Source: Anaerolinea thermophila
GTDB taxonomy: Bacteria > Chloroflexota > Anaerolineae > Anaerolineales > Anaerolineaceae
Assembly: GCF_020723905.1 (NCBI RefSeq)
Contig: NZ_DYHZ01000007.1
Span: forward strand, 1-41,838
DNA length: 41,838 bases
Direction of reading: 5' to 3'
The translations under genes were made by a program, and so were the position numbers. Positions within the stretch are counted from its first letter, which is position 1, and each line of letters opens with the position of its first letter. Of the stretch, positions 31,237-38,471 are shown one piece after another. The notes under the pieces were generated by a model, which was not told the DNA's origin, searched no databases, and saw nothing but the letters and a program-made list of their open reading frames with translations.

Positions 31237-32172
31237 ATGCCCCCGCTGGTCTCAATCGTCACCCCATCCTTCAATCAGGCGCTCTATCTGGAGCAGACGT
31301 TGCGCTCGGTGCTGGAGCAGGATTACCCTGCCATCGAGTATTTTGTGATGGATGGTGGTTCGACCGATGGCAGTGTGGAGATCATTCAACAATACGCCCA
31401 TCGGCTGGCGGGGTGGGTTTCTGAACCCGATCGGGGACAGGCGGATGCCATCAATAAAGGCTTTTCCCGCGCGCGGGGAGAAATTGTGGCATGGCTCAAT
31501 TCGGATGATCTCTATTTACCCGGCGCGGTGCGCGCTGCCGTGGAAGCCTTTGAGCGTCATCCCCAGGCGGGGATGGTGTTCGGGGATGTCATCTCTATTG
31601 ACAGCGAAGGAACCCCTGTCCATGTGATGACCTTTGGGGATTGGACGCTGGATGATTTAATGCAGTTTCGCATCATCAGCCAGCCGGGGGTATTTATCCG
31701 CCGTGAGGTGCTTGAACGGGCAGGATTTCTGGACCCCTCTTATCATTTTCTGCTGGATCATCATCTGTGGTTGCGCTGTGCACAGGTTGCGCCGATGGTG
31801 TATCTGCGCCAGCGCTTAGCCAGTGCCCGCTTTCATCCGCTGGCGAAGAATGTGGCGCAGGCGGCTCGCTTTGGTCAGGAAGCCTATCGTCTGGTGGACT
31901 GGATGGCTCAGGAGCCTGCCCTGGCGGAACGGTTTCGCCGTCTGGAAAAGCCCATTCGGGCGGGAGCGCACCGCCTGAATGCCCGCTACCTGCTGGATGC
32001 GGGGCAGATCCGCCCTGCCGCGGCGGCATATACGCGCAGTTTACTGACCCATGCTCCCACAGCGCTGATGGAATGGCGGCGCATTCTGTATGCCTATGCC
32101 CGTCTGCTGGTCAATGTGGAAGGACTGAAGCACCTGTATCTGCGTGCCCGGCGGCGGCGCATGAGGTTGTAA
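31237..32172 (+). CDS. GT2-family glycosyltransferase A
   Basis: This 311-residue GT-A enzyme begins PLVSIVTPSFNQALYLEQTLRSVLEQDYPAIEY, has the FVMDGGSTDGSVEI motif (about 34-46), SEPDRGQADAINKGFSRARGEIVAWLNSDD (about 62-91; the last Asp pair is the metal site), and a LDPSYHFLLDHHLWLRCA acceptor segment. A C-terminal extension of about 90 basic residues follows the catalytic domain. An AGGAG site sits 14 bases before the ATG. It is a close paralogue of the gene at 36643-37416 across the first 110 or so residues. Cytoplasmic, inverting by family; donor unknown. Confidence 0.87.
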   Translation: MPPLVSIVTPSFNQALYLEQTLRSVLEQDYPAIEYFVMDGGSTDGSVEIIQQYAHRLAGWVSEPDRGQADAINKGFSRARGEIVAWLNSDDLYLPGAVRAAVEAFERHPQAGMVFGDVISIDSEGTPVHVMTFGDWTLDDLMQFRIISQPGVFIRREVLERAGFLDPSYHFLLDHHLWLRCAQVAPMVYLRQRLASARFHPLAKNVAQAARFGQEAYRLVDWMAQEPALAERFRRLEKPIRAGAHRLNARYLLDAGQIRPAAAAYTRSLLTHAPTALMEWRRILYAYARLLVNVEGLKHLYLRARRRRMRL

Positions 32173-32174
32173 AC

Positions 32175-33674
32175 ATGGCTCACCGATTGAGCGCCGGGTG
32201 GCAGGATCTGCGGGCGGTCTTTTCGCTATCTCCGCTTTCGCGAGATGAACGATGGTACCTGTTGTTCATCTCGCTGGCGGGAATGCTGGTGCGCGTGCCT
32301 TTGCTCTCGCGTCCCATGGTGCATGATGAAGCCTACACCTACGTGGCGTTTGCTTCGCGTCCTTTCCTGGCGCTGATTTCCGATTACCATCTTCCCAATA
32401 ACCACATCTTTCACTCTTTGCTGGTGCACTGGACGACGATGGCGCTGGGAACGCACCCGTGGACGGTGCGCCTGCCCGCCTTCCTTGCCGCAGGGTTGTG
32501 CATCCCTGTGCTGGCGGTGCTGGGCGCGCGGATGTACTCCTCCCGCACGGGACTGCTGGCGGCGACTCTGCTGGCGGGTTTGCCGGTTCAGGCTCTCTAT
32601 GCCACCAATGCGCGCGGATACAGTTTTTATACCCTCCTGACCCTCGTGCTTTTCCTGCTGGCGCAGGCAATTGTGTCTCGTTCCAGCCCTGCCCGTTGGA
32701 TTCTCATGGTGCTTGTGGCTGGGCTGGGGTTTTGGACGGTGCCGTTCATGGCATATCCCTTTGTGGGAGTGATGCTCTGGCTTTCCCTGGTGCTTTGGGA
32801 TCGCGAAAACCGTTCCTTTGCTGTGTGGATGCGGAAATTTTCACTTCCGCTGATGGGCGTGGTAGCCGCTACGGGGCTTTTTACGGCGCTGGCGTATTTG
32901 CCTGTCGTGTTATGGGGTACGGGGTGGCGTTCGCTGGTGGGGAACGGTTTTGTTCAGCCGCTGGACTGGCATGCCTTCTTCCCAACTGTGCTGGTTCGCC
33001 TGCAGGAAACCGCCGATGAATGGACTCTGGGGCTTCCCTCGTGGGTGGGCTGGGTCATCTCAGCCGGAGCGCTCAATTCAATCCTTTTTCACGCCCGTGT
33101 CAGTCGAGAACGGTTTTCTCCCCTGTTGATTGTGATGATTGGCGCGGCAGGGGTGGTAATGTTGCAGCGGGCAAATCCCATGGCGCGCCTGTGGACGGCT
33201 CTGATCCCGTTCTGGGTGCTGGGCGGGGCGGTTGGATGGTGGCAGGTGTGGAATGTTCTCCGCGGTAAATTGCCCCGCCTCTCCCGCTTTGAATGGATCG
33301 CTGGTGTAGTGCTTCTGGCACTTTTGATGACGACTTCTCTTCGTACTGTTTCGCATCTTCACCCGGCGGATGTGCAACCGGTTGCTGACCTTTTGGTTAA
33401 TGAGAGGGTGGCAAAGCCCTTTGTCGTGGCAGGTACGCCAGATGATGCTCCTTTGTGGTTTTATCTCATGGAAGCGGGGGTGGGGCGGGAGTGGTTTGAA
33501 AGCAAACGTATGCACTCGCCCGACACAATATTCATTGTGGTGCGTCCTTCTGAGGGACAAACGCCTCAAAGTGTTCTTGCCGAGCGTGGTCTGGATGATT
33601 CGCTTTGCTCACCTTTGCGATTGAGCCTGTGGAATCAGGTGGGCGGTTTACTGGTATTCCGGTGTGAGCCATAG
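32175..33674 (+). CDS. GT39/PMT-like membrane glycosyltransferase
   Basis: A 499-residue integral membrane protein with about ten to eleven hydrophobic helices. The first outer loop has LLSRPMVHDEAYTYVAFASRPF (about 49-70), with the acidic HDE motif of the PMT/GT39 GT-C family. Two further features are HLPNNHIFHSLLVHW and VRLPAFLAAGLCIPVL, common to family members. A soluble C-terminal portion starts near residue 385. These enzymes take a polyprenyl-phosphate-linked sugar and glycosylate a lipid, glycan or protein outside the cytoplasmic membrane. It begins three bases after the GT2 gene's stop. Target is unknown; S-layer or lipoprotein glycosylation are options. Confidence 0.72.
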   Translation: MAHRLSAGWQDLRAVFSLSPLSRDERWYLLFISLAGMLVRVPLLSRPMVHDEAYTYVAFASRPFLALISDYHLPNNHIFHSLLVHWTTMALGTHPWTVRLPAFLAAGLCIPVLAVLGARMYSSRTGLLAATLLAGLPVQALYATNARGYSFYTLLTLVLFLLAQAIVSRSSPARWILMVLVAGLGFWTVPFMAYPFVGVMLWLSLVLWDRENRSFAVWMRKFSLPLMGVVAATGLFTALAYLPVVLWGTGWRSLVGNGFVQPLDWHAFFPTVLVRLQETADEWTLGLPSWVGWVISAGALNSILFHARVSRERFSPLLIVMIGAAGVVMLQRANPMARLWTALIPFWVLGGAVGWWQVWNVLRGKLPRLSRFEWIAGVVLLALLMTTSLRTVSHLHPADVQPVADLLVNERVAKPFVVAGTPDDAPLWFYLMEAGVGREWFESKRMHSPDTIFIVVRPSEGQTPQSVLAERGLDDSLCSPLRLSLWNQVGGLLVFRCEP

Positions 33675-33687
33675 GGATGAGAAAAGG

Positions 33688-35205
33688 ATGCCAGGTATGA
33701 GAAATGTCCTGAAGCAATGGCGGAACTCCCGGACAGGAGAAGTTCTCCTTGTGCTGATGTTGCTGGCGGCAGGGCTGTGGATTCGCCTGTATGATCTGGA
33801 CGATCCGCCGCTGGATTTTCATCCTACCCGGCAACTGCACTCGCTCATTCTGGCGCGGGGGATGTATCTTGCTGACGCGCCCGGTGTTCCCGAATGGCAG
33901 AGAGAACGTGCCCGCCTTCAAGCCCGGGCGGAGGGGATCGTTGAACCTCCTGTCATGGAGATGCTGGCGGTGGGCGCCTATCGTTTGCTGGGGAGGGAAG
34001 TGCCTCTGGTGGGCAGGTTGTATGCGCTCATGTTCTGGGTGACGGGGGCGCTGGGCGGGTACCTGCTCATGCGCCGCTGGCTTTCTGCGCCGCTTGCGGC
34101 TGTGGGGCTGGGTTTCCTGCTCTTTTTCCCTTACGGGGTCATTGCAAGCCGCTCTTTCCAGCCTGATCCGTTGATGGTGGCGCTGATACTCTGGTCTTTG
34201 TGGGCATTGACGGGCTGGTGGCAGACGCAATCCTGGCGCTGGTGCATTGCCGCCGGGATTTTGAGCGGGCTGACTCTGCTGATTAAAGCCACCGCTGGGT
34301 TTATGCTCTTTTTCCCTCTGGCAGTACTGCTCTGGACTGAAAGGAGTCGCTTTTCCCGCCGCATGGGGGGGCAACTGCTGGCTTTGGGTGGACTGGCGTC
34401 TCTTCCCCTGCTGGGGTATTCCCTGTATGGGTGGTTTGTGGTGGGGTATCTTCAACAGCAGATGAGCCTGCGCTTTTTCCCACAGTACTGGATGGATGCG
34501 GTGTTTTACCTGCGTTGGGCAAGCCTGCTCACTCAAACCTTTGGACTGGCATGGATGGCGTTTGCCCTGCTGGGGACAATGGTTTTGCCTGTGCCTCTGC
34601 GGGCGATCGCGTTTGGAGGATGGATGGGATATGTGGCGTTGGGGCTGGCGCTTCCTCATCATATTTCCACGCACGACTACTACAGTTTGCCTCTTCTTCC
34701 CTTCATGGCGCTGGGAATGGCGGGAATGGTTTCAGTATTCCTTCAGCGGCTTGCTGAGCCGCGTCGTCTCTGGCAGGCGGGTATGGCGCTGGTGCTGCTG
34801 GGAACTGCGGTCTGGATGCTCTACGAAACCCGCAATACCTTAAGGAAGTCAGATTATCGCGCCGAGCCTGCTTTCTGGCAGTCTCTTGCCGAACAGATGG
34901 GGCGCGATGCCCGCGTGATTGGATTGCTCCCCGATTATGGCGCGCGGCTGACCTACTGGGGATGGATCACCCCAACTGCCTGGTGGACGCAGGCAGAGAT
35001 GGAATTGCGCCGCCGCGCGGGTCAGGATGTAGATGTTCAGGCGTTACTGCAGGAGCAAACCCGTGACAGGGATTATTTTGTCATCACCTTGATGGATGAA
35101 TGGCAACGTCAGAAAGCCCTGCAGGATTTTCTGGTACAGTATCCTCTGATTCGACAAAGTGATACCTGTTTGATCTTTGATTTGCGCACAAACCGGGGGA
35201 ACTAA
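33688..35205 (+). CDS. GT39/ArnT-like membrane glycosyltransferase
   Basis: The protein has 505 residues from the ATG at 33688; an upstream GTG (33664) and a downstream ATG (33697) are alternatives. After a short basic start it has about ten membrane helices. The first outer loop carries IRLYDLDDPPLDFHPTRQLHSLILARGMYLADAP (about 30-63), where the DF(H)PTRQ region matches the catalytic acidic loop of PMT-2 type GT-C enzymes. HDYYSLPLLPFMALGMAG (about 329-346) is also typical. The C-terminal soluble segment (about 380-505) is like those of related glycosyltransferases. It lies 14 bases after the previous GT-C gene, so the two could act in sequence or as a pair. Sugar unknown. Confidence 0.7.
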   Translation: MPGMRNVLKQWRNSRTGEVLLVLMLLAAGLWIRLYDLDDPPLDFHPTRQLHSLILARGMYLADAPGVPEWQRERARLQARAEGIVEPPVMEMLAVGAYRLLGREVPLVGRLYALMFWVTGALGGYLLMRRWLSAPLAAVGLGFLLFFPYGVIASRSFQPDPLMVALILWSLWALTGWWQTQSWRWCIAAGILSGLTLLIKATAGFMLFFPLAVLLWTERSRFSRRMGGQLLALGGLASLPLLGYSLYGWFVVGYLQQQMSLRFFPQYWMDAVFYLRWASLLTQTFGLAWMAFALLGTMVLPVPLRAIAFGGWMGYVALGLALPHHISTHDYYSLPLLPFMALGMAGMVSVFLQRLAEPRRLWQAGMALVLLGTAVWMLYETRNTLRKSDYRAEPAFWQSLAEQMGRDARVIGLLPDYGARLTYWGWITPTAWWTQAEMELRRRAGQDVDVQALLQEQTRDRDYFVITLMDEWQRQKALQDFLVQYPLIRQSDTCLIFDLRTNRGN

Positions 35206-36633
35206 ATGGACCCACGTATGAGTCGTCGTACTGGATATGATGCTACCCGCGCGGTGCAGTGGCTGGCTGTCGGTACTTTTTTCATGGCACTGGCTTTTCT
35301 GGGCTATCTGGGTACGTATGCGCGTTACTGGGCAGATGATTACTGCTACGGGCTGGTGGCGCGCCAGTCTGGTGTATGGCGGGGGCTGGCGGAGTGGTAC
35401 ACCCTTTCAGGGAACCGCTTTTCGGCATTTGCGCTGGTGGCGTTGCTGGAGCCGCTCGGACTGAATGGCGTGCGCTTTCTCCCTGCGGCGGTGCTGGTGC
35501 TATGGGGAGTGAGCACATACCTCTTCTTGGGGGAACTGTTCTCCTTCTTCCGGGTCACCTTTTCACGTCGGGTGATTCTGTTGCTTGCCCTGATGCTGGT
35601 GTTCTACAGCGCGTTTCTGGCGCCTGACCGTCTGCAGACGCTTTACTGGCGGATGGGTACGCTCCATTACACCCTGCCTCTGCCCTTGATGTTTCTGACG
35701 GGCGCGGGGCTTTTGCGCCTTACCCGCACAGAAATTCCGGGAAAGGGACAGGGGTTATTACTCCTCTTCCCAATGATGTGGTCGTTCTTCATTGGCGGAT
35801 TTTCGGAGACTACGGGGGCGTTGCAGGTGATGTTCCTTGTCCTGTTAGGGCTGACGGTGTGGAGGAAATCTGCTTCTCTGGAAACGCGCGTCTGGTGGGG
35901 ATGGCTCTCTGCGCTGTTGGGGGCTGTGCTGGCGCTTGGGGTGATGTTTCTTTCCCCTTCCAATGCCTGGCGGCAGGCAGAACTGCCCCCTCCGCCCGGA
36001 ATCTGGGAACTGGCTGCCTTTACTTTACGCTATACCCTGGACTTCATCGGATATTCTCTTCGTGGTTTGCCCATCCCCCTTGGAATGCTTGTGCTGACGG
36101 TTTGGGGGCTGGTCCTCCTTCAACCGGGGGATCGCATCCCCCTTTCGAAAATGCTAATGGGAATTGGCTTGATTCTGGTGCTTGGGGGAATTCTTCTCCT
36201 TGCCAGCATGGCGCCCAGCGTGTATGCTGGATTGCAGTATCCTACCGGGCGAGCGCTGATGCCGGCTCGATTTGTGTTGCTCTCTACCGGTATGGGGGTT
36301 GCCATAATGCTGGGATTGGGAATGCGTTCGCCCTATCCTGCGCGAGGGATGTGGCGCTGGCTTGCGCTTGGCGTATTGCTGGCTGGGGCTATTTATCCCA
36401 TGCGTGGGGTGTTGAACCTGCAGACAGAGTACCAGAACTTGAGCGTTCGCGCGCAACGCTGGGATGAACGTCAGGCACTCATTCTGCAAACCCTTGCCCG
36501 TGGAGAACGCTCTCTCATCGTCCGTGAAACCGATGTGGTCATGGGCTTGGAAGACTGGAACGCAGGAGGTAACTGGGTGAGTACCTGCGCAGAACGCTAT
36601 TATGGTCTGGAACACCTCGAAATTGTGCGTTAA
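35206..36633 (+). CDS. DUF6056-like membrane protein
   Basis: This 475-residue multi-spanning membrane protein starts immediately after the previous stop codon; a GGGGGAAC site lies in the 3' end of that gene. The first outer loop has ARYWADDYCYGLVARQSGVWRGLAEWYTLSGNRFSAF. The WADDYCY and GNRF features are those I associate with DUF6056 and related GT-C-like proteins, where DD would be the catalytic acidic pair. About eleven helices follow, and a final soluble tail of some 70 residues. It may be a further GT-C glycosyltransferase. Function has not been established for the family as far as I know. Confidence 0.65.
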   Translation: MDPRMSRRTGYDATRAVQWLAVGTFFMALAFLGYLGTYARYWADDYCYGLVARQSGVWRGLAEWYTLSGNRFSAFALVALLEPLGLNGVRFLPAAVLVLWGVSTYLFLGELFSFFRVTFSRRVILLLALMLVFYSAFLAPDRLQTLYWRMGTLHYTLPLPLMFLTGAGLLRLTRTEIPGKGQGLLLLFPMMWSFFIGGFSETTGALQVMFLVLLGLTVWRKSASLETRVWWGWLSALLGAVLALGVMFLSPSNAWRQAELPPPPGIWELAAFTLRYTLDFIGYSLRGLPIPLGMLVLTVWGLVLLQPGDRIPLSKMLMGIGLILVLGGILLLASMAPSVYAGLQYPTGRALMPARFVLLSTGMGVAIMLGLGMRSPYPARGMWRWLALGVLLAGAIYPMRGVLNLQTEYQNLSVRAQRWDERQALILQTLARGERSLIVRETDVVMGLEDWNAGGNWVSTCAERYYGLEHLEIVR

Positions 36634-36642
36634 GGAGGGGAG

Positions 36643-37416
36643 ATGACGCTGGTCACAATCGTAACACCTTCGTTCAATCAGGCACGCTTTCTGGAGCAAA
36701 CCATGCTTTCGGTGCTCAATCAGGACTATCCTCATATCGAGTACATTGTAGTGGATGGCGGTTCTACCGATGGCAGTGTGGAGATCATTCAACGGTATGC
36801 CAGTCGGCTTTCCTGGTGGGTATCAGAACCCGATCGGGGACAGACAGATGCTATCAACAAGGGGTTTGCTCACGCACATGGTGAGATTCTGGCATGGCTC
36901 AATTCGGATGATACTTACGAACCGGGTGCAGTACGTGCCGCTGTGGAGGCGCTCGAAAAACACCCTGAAGCCGCCATGGTTTATGGAGATGCTCATTACA
37001 TAGATGAAAACGGCAGGGTGATTGGACGTTTTCCCGCCGCACAAACCGATTACCGCCGGTTGCGCCAAGGATATGTGCACATTCCCCAGCAGGCGGCTTT
37101 CTGGCGGGCTTCTTACTGGCGCCAGGTAGGTCCCCTTGACCCGAGCTTTTACTTTGCCATGGATTACGACCTGTGGGTGCGGCTGGCGGCGCTCGCTCCG
37201 CTGGTGTATATTCCCGGGCAGGTCTGGGCGAACTTCCGCCTGCATTCGGACGCCAAGACAATTTCAGCGGATGACCGTTGCTGGCCTGAGATGCTGCGGG
37301 TGCACCGGCGGCTGGGTGGGGGATGGTTTGCGCCGATTGTCTTCAAGTATTATCTGCGTCGTCTGGTTGCTCCTCTTATCCGCTGGAGAAGAAGGCGCTT
37401 ATTTACAAACGGCTAA
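36643..37416 (+). CDS. GT2-family glycosyltransferase B
   Basis: This 257-residue GT-A enzyme is very similar to the one at 31237-32172 over the catalytic N-terminus: TPSFNQARFLEQTMLSVLNQDYP, VVDGGSTDGSVEIIQRYA, SEPDRGQTDAINKGF and AWLNSDDTYEPGAVRAAVEALEKHPEAAMVYGDA. It differs in the acceptor half (LDPSFYFAMDYDLWVRLAALAPLVYI) and lacks the long basic C-terminal extension. An AAGGAGGGGAG site precedes the ATG. It appears to be the last gene of the glycan locus. Donor and acceptor unknown; the split in C-terminal sequences suggests different acceptors for the two copies. Confidence 0.87.
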   Translation: MTLVTIVTPSFNQARFLEQTMLSVLNQDYPHIEYIVVDGGSTDGSVEIIQRYASRLSWWVSEPDRGQTDAINKGFAHAHGEILAWLNSDDTYEPGAVRAAVEALEKHPEAAMVYGDAHYIDENGRVIGRFPAAQTDYRRLRQGYVHIPQQAAFWRASYWRQVGPLDPSFYFAMDYDLWVRLAALAPLVYIPGQVWANFRLHSDAKTISADDRCWPEMLRVHRRLGGGWFAPIVFKYYLRRLVAPLIRWRRRRLFTNG

Positions 37417-37418
37417 CA

Positions 37419-37448
37419 AAAACCATTTGGTGGGTATAAAATGGTTTT
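37419..37448 (+). terminator. A/T-rich inverted repeat after the glycan locus
   Basis: AAAACCATTT (37419-37428) pairs with AAATGGTTTT (37439-37448) over a 10-base loop. It lies just after the last glycosyltransferase gene and could be a weak, two-way terminator, with the T run in the stem. The low G+C of the stem makes it uncertain; it could also be an operator for the promoter close downstream. Confidence 0.4.
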
Positions 37449-37462
37449 CGATCCTTCGGTCT

Positions 37463-37468
37463 TATAAT
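37463..37468 (+). promoter_or_regulatory. candidate -10 box of the response regulator gene
   Basis: TATAAT lies 70 bases before the start codon of the response regulator gene. No good -35 is found at 16-18 bases upstream (that stretch overlaps the A/T-rich inverted repeat), so activation by a bound factor is possible. The remaining intergenic bases to 37538 hold only the GGGAGG ribosome-binding site. Confidence 0.45.
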
Positions 37469-37538
37469 ACAATACAGGTGGTGCCCTCAGTACATCCGCA
37501 CTGATAGACTGTCATGCCTGTTCCAAAGGGAGGCTCGC

Positions 37539-38441
37539 ATGGGTAAAGCCCGTCTTTTGATTGTAGAAGATGATGTAGATATCTCCAATATGTTGAAAAT
37601 CTACTTCACCAGTCAGGGCTATGAAGTAGAAACCGCTTTGCGTGGTAGTGATGCGCTGGAAAAGACACGGCAAAACATGCCCCATTTGATTGTTCTGGAC
37701 ATTATGCTCCCTGATATCAACGGGTACGAGGTTTGCCGTCAACTGCGCACCACCACCCGCACCAGCCATATTCCGGTGATCTTCCTGACCCAGAAAGACG
37801 AACGCAGTGACAGACTGCAGGGGCTGGAACTGGGCGCGGACGATTACATCACCAAACCCTTTGATATTGATGAACTGCGCCTGCGCGTTCAGAACGCCAT
37901 TTCCCGTTCGGAACGTGAGAGTTTGACCGACCCGCAAACAGGGTTGCCCGCAGGACGGATGATCGAAGATCAACTCCGCCAGATGATTCGTCAACCGCGT
38001 GGTTGGGCATTCCTTGACGTGCGTATCAATTACTTTGAACCTTTCAAGAATGTCTACGGGTTCATTGCTGGTGGGGATGTTTTACGCTTCACTGCCATGT
38101 TGTTGGGCGAGGTAGTGGATGAACTGGGCACTCAGAATGACTTTGTGGGGCATGCGGGCGGCGATAACTTTGTCATTCTCACAGCAGAAGACCGCGCTGA
38201 AGTCATCAAACAACGTGCCAAGGAACGGTTTAAAGAGGAAGTTCTCACCCATTACAACTTCATGGATCGTCAGCAGGGCTACATTCTGGCGCCCAACGAA
38301 GAAGGAAAGATTGAAACCACCCCGCTGATGACACTGGCGGTGGGTATTGTCTCGCCTGCAACGCACTATTTTGCCGATATCCGGGAAATTACCGAACTGG
38401 CGGCAGAAGAGCGGCGGAAAGATGCCGCGAATGAGCGGTAA
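37539..38441 (+). CDS. Response regulator with receiver and degenerate GGDEF domain
   Basis: A 300-residue cytoplasmic signalling protein. The receiver domain (about 4-120) has all key residues: Glu10-Asp11-Asp12, phosphoacceptor Asp54, Thr84 and Lys106 (TKPF). A GGDEF-like domain follows (about 127-295): DPQTGLP at 131-137 corresponds to the D-x-LTGLxN start. The signature loop reads HAGGDNF (205-211), with Asn instead of the catalytic Glu, so diguanylate cyclase activity is doubtful. It could bind GTP or act as a protein-protein module. A GGGAGG site sits before the ATG. It is followed by a multi-GAF sensor gene, which suggests a shared signalling route; no histidine kinase domain is visible in the window. 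Confidence 0.88.
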   Translation: MGKARLLIVEDDVDISNMLKIYFTSQGYEVETALRGSDALEKTRQNMPHLIVLDIMLPDINGYEVCRQLRTTTRTSHIPVIFLTQKDERSDRLQGLELGADDYITKPFDIDELRLRVQNAISRSERESLTDPQTGLPAGRMIEDQLRQMIRQPRGWAFLDVRINYFEPFKNVYGFIAGGDVLRFTAMLLGEVVDELGTQNDFVGHAGGDNFVILTAEDRAEVIKQRAKERFKEEVLTHYNFMDRQQGYILAPNEEGKIETTPLMTLAVGIVSPATHYFADIREITELAAEERRKDAANER

Positions 38442-38471
38442 ATCCTTACAGTTGAATGTTTGACGGTTGCA

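Noticed and set aside
31767-32174. Upstream extension of the PMT-like gene (in-frame start at 31767)
   Set aside because: The extension overlaps the GT2 gene for 400 bases and has the composition of an out-of-frame reading; the ATG at 32175 gives a normal family-like N-terminus.
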